A stretch of DNA of 9,061 nucleotides from Nitrososphaera sp035547955 (GTDB lineage: Archaea > Thermoproteota > Nitrososphaeria > Nitrososphaerales > Nitrososphaeraceae): contig DASZTR010000051.1 in assembly GCA_035547955.1 (NCBI GenBank), positions 1 through 9,061 on the forward strand, read 5' to 3'. The translations under genes and the position numbers were made by a program. Position 1 is the stretch's first letter, and every line of letters begins with the position of its first letter. The notes beneath the pieces were generated by a model. The model was not told where the DNA came from and ran no database searches. It worked only from the letters and a program-made list of their open reading frames with translations. Below, piece after piece: positions 6,072 to 9,061 of the stretch.

Positions 6072-6338
6072 TTAGTCAATCTTTTTCTGATTCGCTTGAT
6101 GGGTAACATATGTCCAGGTCACCTTCTTTCCTATTTCTTGTGCCAAGCCGATTCAGAATTCGAATAACCAGTAACATATCCCTTGGCCTCTTTGACTTTT
6201 GTCGGCCCCCATCTTGCCAAGAAGCAAAGCAGGGTATGATACCAGTCACAATTCTTTTGTATTTTCTCTGAATCTTGCACATCCTTTCTCTGTAAAGCAA
6301 GCATGGTCAGGGCAAATATCCCACCAAGTTTTCGTCAT
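6072..6338 (-). pseudogene. Cysteine-rich small protein gene with two compensating frameshifts
   Basis: From ATG 6338 the minus strand reads MTKTWWDICPDHACFTEKGC and ARFRENTK, then hits a stop. Removing one base from the A-run at 6255-6258 continues it as NCDWYHTLLCFLARWGPTKV and KEAKGYVTGYSNSESAWHKK. Adding one base at the A-run 6134-6136 then gives GKKVTWTYVTHQANQKKID and a TAA at 6072. The net shift is zero: 267 bases for 88 residues plus stop. Cysteines at 9, 14, 20, 30 and 38 could bind a metal. Both shifts fall in short homopolymers, so either sequencing errors hide an intact gene or this is a recently broken one. I do not recognise the family. A TATA-like GAATATCGAAATAAC lies 35-50 bases upstream. 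Confidence 0.55.
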
Positions 6339-6529
6339 ATCCTATAGAATGGATGGCGCTCAGTTTGTTATTTCGATATTCCAAGGCATTCATATCGATA
6401 AAAGCATCCACGCCCGAAGAGTCGCCATCTTCGTCGGTAGAATCTTACGTAGAGAAATCGTCATTTCCTGAAAGCGAGGAAAATGACAGTCCACCATGCT
6501 TAATCATTTTAAAATTGACAGTGCTTGTT

Positions 6530-6655
6530 TTAGAATTCGCGGGCCTCGCTCAAGGATGCCTTTTCTTCGGCTGAGAGCTCTCTAGAATCGAATTTCTTCA
6601 ACTCGACAGCATCCTCGCCTTCAAGAACGGGAACCCTCAGATCTCTGGTTGCCAT
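6530..6655 (-). CDS. Small protein, 41 aa
   Basis: An intact short gene from ATG 6655 to TAA 6530 reads MATRDLRVPVLEGEDAVELK then KFDSRELSAEEKASLSEAREF. The composition is that of a real soluble protein: charged, amphipathic, with a predicted helix at 28-40 (LSAEEKASLSEAR) and mostly G-first codons. A good TATA box (CCAATATAT) lies about 30 bases upstream, predicting a leader of only a few bases. No partner gene is obvious. It lies between the glycosyltransferase stop and the frameshifted cysteine-rich gene, all on the same strand. Function is unknown; it could be a small regulator or adaptor. It is shorter than usual gene-calling cut-offs and could easily be missed. Confidence 0.6.
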   Translation of the reverse strand: MATRDLRVPVLEGEDAVELKKFDSRELSAEEKASLSEAREF

Positions 6656-6680
6656 GTTACGAGCATGTTGTTCTGGAACG

Positions 6681-6690
6681 ATATATTGGA
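6681..6690 (-). promoter_or_regulatory. TATA box for the 41-residue protein gene
   Basis: TCCAATATAT on the minus strand, centred about 30 bases before the ATG at 6655, predicting transcription start near 6660. A second AT-rich element (GTATTATATG, 6710-6719) lies further upstream and could serve instead with a longer leader. Confidence 0.45.
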
Positions 6691-6772
6691 TAGGCCTTAT
6701 CCGGCAGACATATAATACGTCGTCAGGACCGATCAGAGGAATAATTATTACCCTTAGTCATACATAACAGTG

Positions 6773-8845
6773 CTAGGTCTGCACTGCTGATGCAGTCTCG
6801 GCCCTCTGGTGCCTTGTCCTTGCGTGCTTTACCGCGGCAAACACCGACAGAATGACCCCTACCCACACCGCGCCGAGGGCGATATTCTGCGGGCTAACAT
6901 AGATGTACGGGATTGCCTCGTACAGGTTTGACTGCATGGTCAGCGCCGCAGAATGCATGTCGAGGAGCGCGGCGCTGTAGCCTTCGTCGTCAGGCGGCAG
7001 GGACGATATTGCCTCGGATCGGGCGATCATGCTTCCGATCTGCGCATGTATTCTTTCAAAGTCTGTCCGGAAGGTAGGGAAAGCCCATACAGGGTTACCC
7101 TTTTCCGGTATGAACTTTTGCGCAAGCCTCGCATAGTCGGCCAGCTGCTGCGGAGACTGGGCGCTTTGGGCCCTAGCCAAGAATCCAGAAGCCTCCTGCA
7201 AGGGATAGATGGACGAGTAATAACCATAGTACGCGACTCCTGCTCCGAGGACTAGGAATGCAATCACGCTTGGCAAGAGCAGCCGCTGGCCCACATTTGT
7301 CTTCTGCACTGGGGCGAGGGTTTGCTGCCCTGACGCAATTGTTGTTTTATCTCTTGCAACCTTCTTTCTCCGACTTAGCTGCGAGTGCGCAATGCTGAGA
7401 TACGCCACATAGGCAAATCCGATGGTGGGCAGCGCGATGAGTGGCGTAAAGAGGACGTTGTTTGAAAATATCGCCACGAATATCGAGATAGAGCCATAAA
7501 CGGCAAAGAATATCTCCAGAAGGGTGGTCTTTGTGAACGGCAGGGCGTATTCTTTGTTGCGCCACTCCTCGCCCTTTTTTACGATCCCAAACTTGGGTGT
7601 ACGCAGGAACTCGCTCTTGCGGCCAAAGACCGCATCAAACACCGCGACAGAGTTATTGACAGAGATTCCTGCACCGAAAAGGTGCATGAACATGAATTGC
7701 ATGCCCTTGTGCTTCCAGTCCTTCTTCCACACCTTGTTTATCACCACGAGGTACCCCCCGGGGCCAAGCGCCACATACATGGCAAGCACGAACACCGGCG
7801 CCCAACTGCTCTCATAGAGCTTGTAGTTCATGGCAAGGAGCATAGGGAATATCAGAAACTGCGCAAGGAAGAGAGGGTGCGCAATGTGGCGCGTCATGTG
7901 TATGAACGACTGGACTTTTGACTCTATCGGCACATTCCTGTGCGCTATCACGTCTGTCATCAACTTGAGCGCGACCTGTATCGAGCCCTTTGCCCACCGG
8001 AACTGCTGCCTCTTTGCGGCGTTCATCTGCACAGGCAGTTCGGCGTTGACCACATAGTCGTCAAGGAACATGCACTTCCAGCCCTTCATCTGAGCGCGGT
8101 AGCTAAGATCCATGTCCTCTACGAGCGTGCTCGTCTGCCAGCCGCCCGCGTCGTTGATGCACGATGTCCTCCAGATGCCCGCGGTGCCGTTAAAGTTCAG
8201 AAATATCTTGCTCAGGCTCTTGGCCCGTTGCTCTACCAGAAAGTGCAGGTCAAGCGACACGGCCTGCGCTTGCGTCATGCTAGAATAGTCTTCATTGACG
8301 TGGCCCCACTTGCATTGCACAAAGCCCATCTTAGGATCGGCAAAGTACCGGAGCAGGTGCTTTAGGAAAGATGCAGGCGGGATAAAGTCGGCGTCAAATA
8401 TCGCGATGAACTCGCCCTTGGCGCTTTTCATCCCGGCTTTGAGCGCGCCGGCCTTGTAGCCGGCCCTGTCTGCCCTGCGGACGTGCACGATGTCAAACCC
8501 CTTGAAGCGGTACTCGTCGACTATGGAACGTATCAGGTCTACAGTGTCGTCATCTGAATCGTCGAGCACCTGCACCTGCATCATGTTCTTTGGGTAGTCC
8601 ATCTTGCATACGGCATCTATGAGGCGTCTGGCGACGTACTTTTCGTTATACAGCGGAAGCTGGATGGTGACGGTCGGGAGCAGGGCCAGGGGGAGCTCGG
8701 GCGCCTGGCGCTTGCGCCGTTCGTGATCCTTGTTAAGGCGCGACTGAATGGCGAGGTAATAAAAGTTCATGGTGTAAAACGTGGTCATCCAGGTAATGGC
8801 GAGGAAGATGATGTAAAGAAAAGTGCCCGGACCATACGTCACCAT
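6773..8845 (-). CDS. Family 2 membrane glycosyltransferase (cellulose/mannan synthase-like) with C-terminal extension
   Basis: A processive-type GT2 enzyme that would transfer sugar from a nucleotide-sugar donor at the inner membrane face and pass the chain outward, building an extracellular polysaccharide. ATG 8845 starts a membrane helix (8-32). The cytoplasmic GT-A domain follows with VTIQLPLYNE (59-68), DDS (105-107), the DxD motif FDADF (160-164), the acid TSTLVEDMDLS with Glu253-Asp254, and QQFRW (290-294). Then come several membrane helices (about 328-345, 352-373, 450-470, 473-493) and the FLRTPKFG segment (423-430) typical of glucomannan/beta-glycan synthases. Unusually, residues 495-690 add a basic linker, a helix (531-550), about 100 helical, Gln/Ala-rich residues probably outside the membrane, a last helix (655-675) and a charged tail. 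At 690 aa it is longer than the usual 420-500. Product sugar is unknown. Confidence 0.92.
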   Translation of the reverse strand: MVTYGPGTFLYIIFLAITWMTTFYTMNFYYLAIQSRLNKDHERRKRQAPELPLALLPTVTIQLPLYNEKYVARRLIDAVCKMDYPKNMMQVQVLDDSDDDTVDLIRSIVDEYRFKGFDIVHVRRADRAGYKAGALKAGMKSAKGEFIAIFDADFIPPASFLKHLLRYFADPKMGFVQCKWGHVNEDYSSMTQAQAVSLDLHFLVEQRAKSLSKIFLNFNGTAGIWRTSCINDAGGWQTSTLVEDMDLSYRAQMKGWKCMFLDDYVVNAELPVQMNAAKRQQFRWAKGSIQVALKLMTDVIAHRNVPIESKVQSFIHMTRHIAHPLFLAQFLIFPMLLAMNYKLYESSWAPVFVLAMYVALGPGGYLVVINKVWKKDWKHKGMQFMFMHLFGAGISVNNSVAVFDAVFGRKSEFLRTPKFGIVKKGEEWRNKEYALPFTKTTLLEIFFAVYGSISIFVAIFSNNVLFTPLIALPTIGFAYVAYLSIAHSQLSRRKKVARDKTTIASGQQTLAPVQKTNVGQRLLLPSVIAFLVLGAGVAYYGYYSSIYPLQEASGFLARAQSAQSPQQLADYARLAQKFIPEKGNPVWAFPTFRTDFERIHAQIGSMIARSEAISSLPPDDEGYSAALLDMHSAALTMQSNLYEAIPYIYVSPQNIALGAVWVGVILSVFAAVKHARTRHQRAETASAVQT

Positions 8846-8877
8846 TTCTTGGACTAGACCTCTTTATAGAGTATTTA

Positions 8878-8886
8878 GTATTTATA
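8878..8886 (-). promoter_or_regulatory. TATA box for the glycosyltransferase gene
   Basis: TATAAATAC on the minus strand, centred near 8882, predicts transcription start near 8857 and a leader of about 12 bases before ATG 8845. A second TATA-like CTATAAAG (8862-8869) is too close to the ATG for a normal leader. GAGGT at 8858-8862 resembles a Shine-Dalgarno site but is 12 bases from the start and probably at or before the transcript's first base. Confidence 0.45.
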
Positions 8887-8913
8887 GATACGCAGAAGAG
8901 CTTCTATAATCTC

Positions 8914-9061
8914 TCATGCGCCCTTCTGGAATATCTTTATTGCCTGCGGCGGACAGACGTTCTCGCACGCGAGGCAAAAGATGCAGTCCTTTTCCCTTGC
9001 CATAAACGCCTTTTTCTCCGAAGCAGGATGGCCGGGAGTGTCGAGCCATTCGTACACGTTG
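8914..9061 (-). CDS. 4Fe-4S ferredoxin, C-terminal part (zinc-containing ferredoxin type)
   Basis: Only the last 48 residues are in the window; the start lies beyond 9061. The visible protein reads NVYEWLDTPGHPASEKK, then MAREKDCIFCLACENVCPPQ and AIKIFQKGA. CIFCLACENVCP is a complete CxxCxxCxxxCP cluster-binding motif, and NVYEW is what normally follows the first cluster motif in archaeal seven/eight-iron ferredoxins with an N-terminal zinc-binding extension. The protein carries electrons between cytoplasmic enzymes such as 2-oxoacid oxidoreductases. Stop TGA at 8914-8916. The N-terminal half, needed to confirm the zinc-binding type, is not seen. Confidence 0.9.
   Translation of the reverse strand, partial: NVYEWLDTPGHPASEKKAFMAREKDCIFCLACENVCPPQAIKIFQKGA

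Noticed and set aside
5869..6106. Small plus-strand protein genes (60 residues from TTG 5869; 75 residues from ATG 5879 behind GAGGTG)
   Set aside because: Two overlapping frames compete and neither resembles a known protein. The 60-residue frame has somewhat coding-like codons (rich in G-first codons), so a gene fragment is not excluded, but the C/D-box reading explains the repeated ATGATGA better.
6307..6411. Minus-strand 34-residue frame with AIHSIGYDEN, reminiscent of the start of a KTSC domain
   Set aside because: It is only 34 residues, stops before the rest of the domain would appear, and overlaps the better-supported start of the 88-residue gene. The resemblance covers under ten residues.
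8894..8905. AGAAGAGCTTCT palindrome as a terminator for the ferredoxin gene
   Set aside because: It has only five pairs with a two-base loop and no T-run; it is too weak to call and lies within the glycosyltransferase promoter region.

Overview
This window most likely comes from an ammonia-oxidising archaeon of the Thaumarchaeota (Nitrososphaera-like, group I.1b). That placement is inference. It rests on a HemB C-terminus of archaeal/bacterial type, a ferredoxin tail that resembles archaeal zinc-containing ferredoxins, A/T-rich TATA-like boxes about 25 bases upstream of start codons with little or no leader, moderately GC-rich genes separated by AT-rich gaps, and several conserved-looking proteins with no recognisable name. 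No 16S rRNA or amo gene is present to prove it.

Layout. Plus strand, 1-2061: the 3' end of hemB (porphobilinogen synthase), an unrecognised 206-residue protein, a tRNA-Gly(GCC) whose 5' end lies in a 42-base perfectly alternating purine/pyrimidine tract, and a class I SAM-dependent methyltransferase. Minus strand, 2067-2739: an overlapping two-gene unit (a 153-residue unknown followed by a 72-residue zinc-ribbon protein) that converges on the methyltransferase with only five bases between the stop codons. Then 2815-3336 (minus): a gene for a secretory/membrane protein that appears broken by an in-frame TAA at the signal-peptidase site. Minus strand, 3440-5755: a two-gene operon of a winged-helix protein and a large AAA+ ATPase, with a leaderless-type promoter and a hairpin plus T-tract terminator.

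The stretch 5756-6772 looks almost empty by long-ORF criteria, but on reading it holds three candidate features: a C/D-box small RNA (plus strand, 5874-5939), an 88-residue cysteine-rich protein readable only by crossing two compensating single-base shifts (minus, 6072-6338), and an intact 41-residue protein with its own TATA box (minus, 6530-6655). Finally (minus) come a 690-residue membrane glycosyltransferase of family 2 with an unusual C-terminal extracytoplasmic insert, and the 3' end of a 4Fe-4S ferredoxin gene running off the right edge.

How the genes relate. HemB (tetrapyrrole synthesis), tRNA-Gly, ferredoxin and the glycosyltransferase are household or envelope functions. The winged-helix/AAA+ pair is the only clear multi-protein system. 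Its ATPase has an Orc/Cdc6-like sensor-2 region and a C-terminal domain whose predicted strand/helix order matches a catalytically dead restriction-endonuclease-like fold, which suggests a DNA-binding ATPase machine of unknown role.
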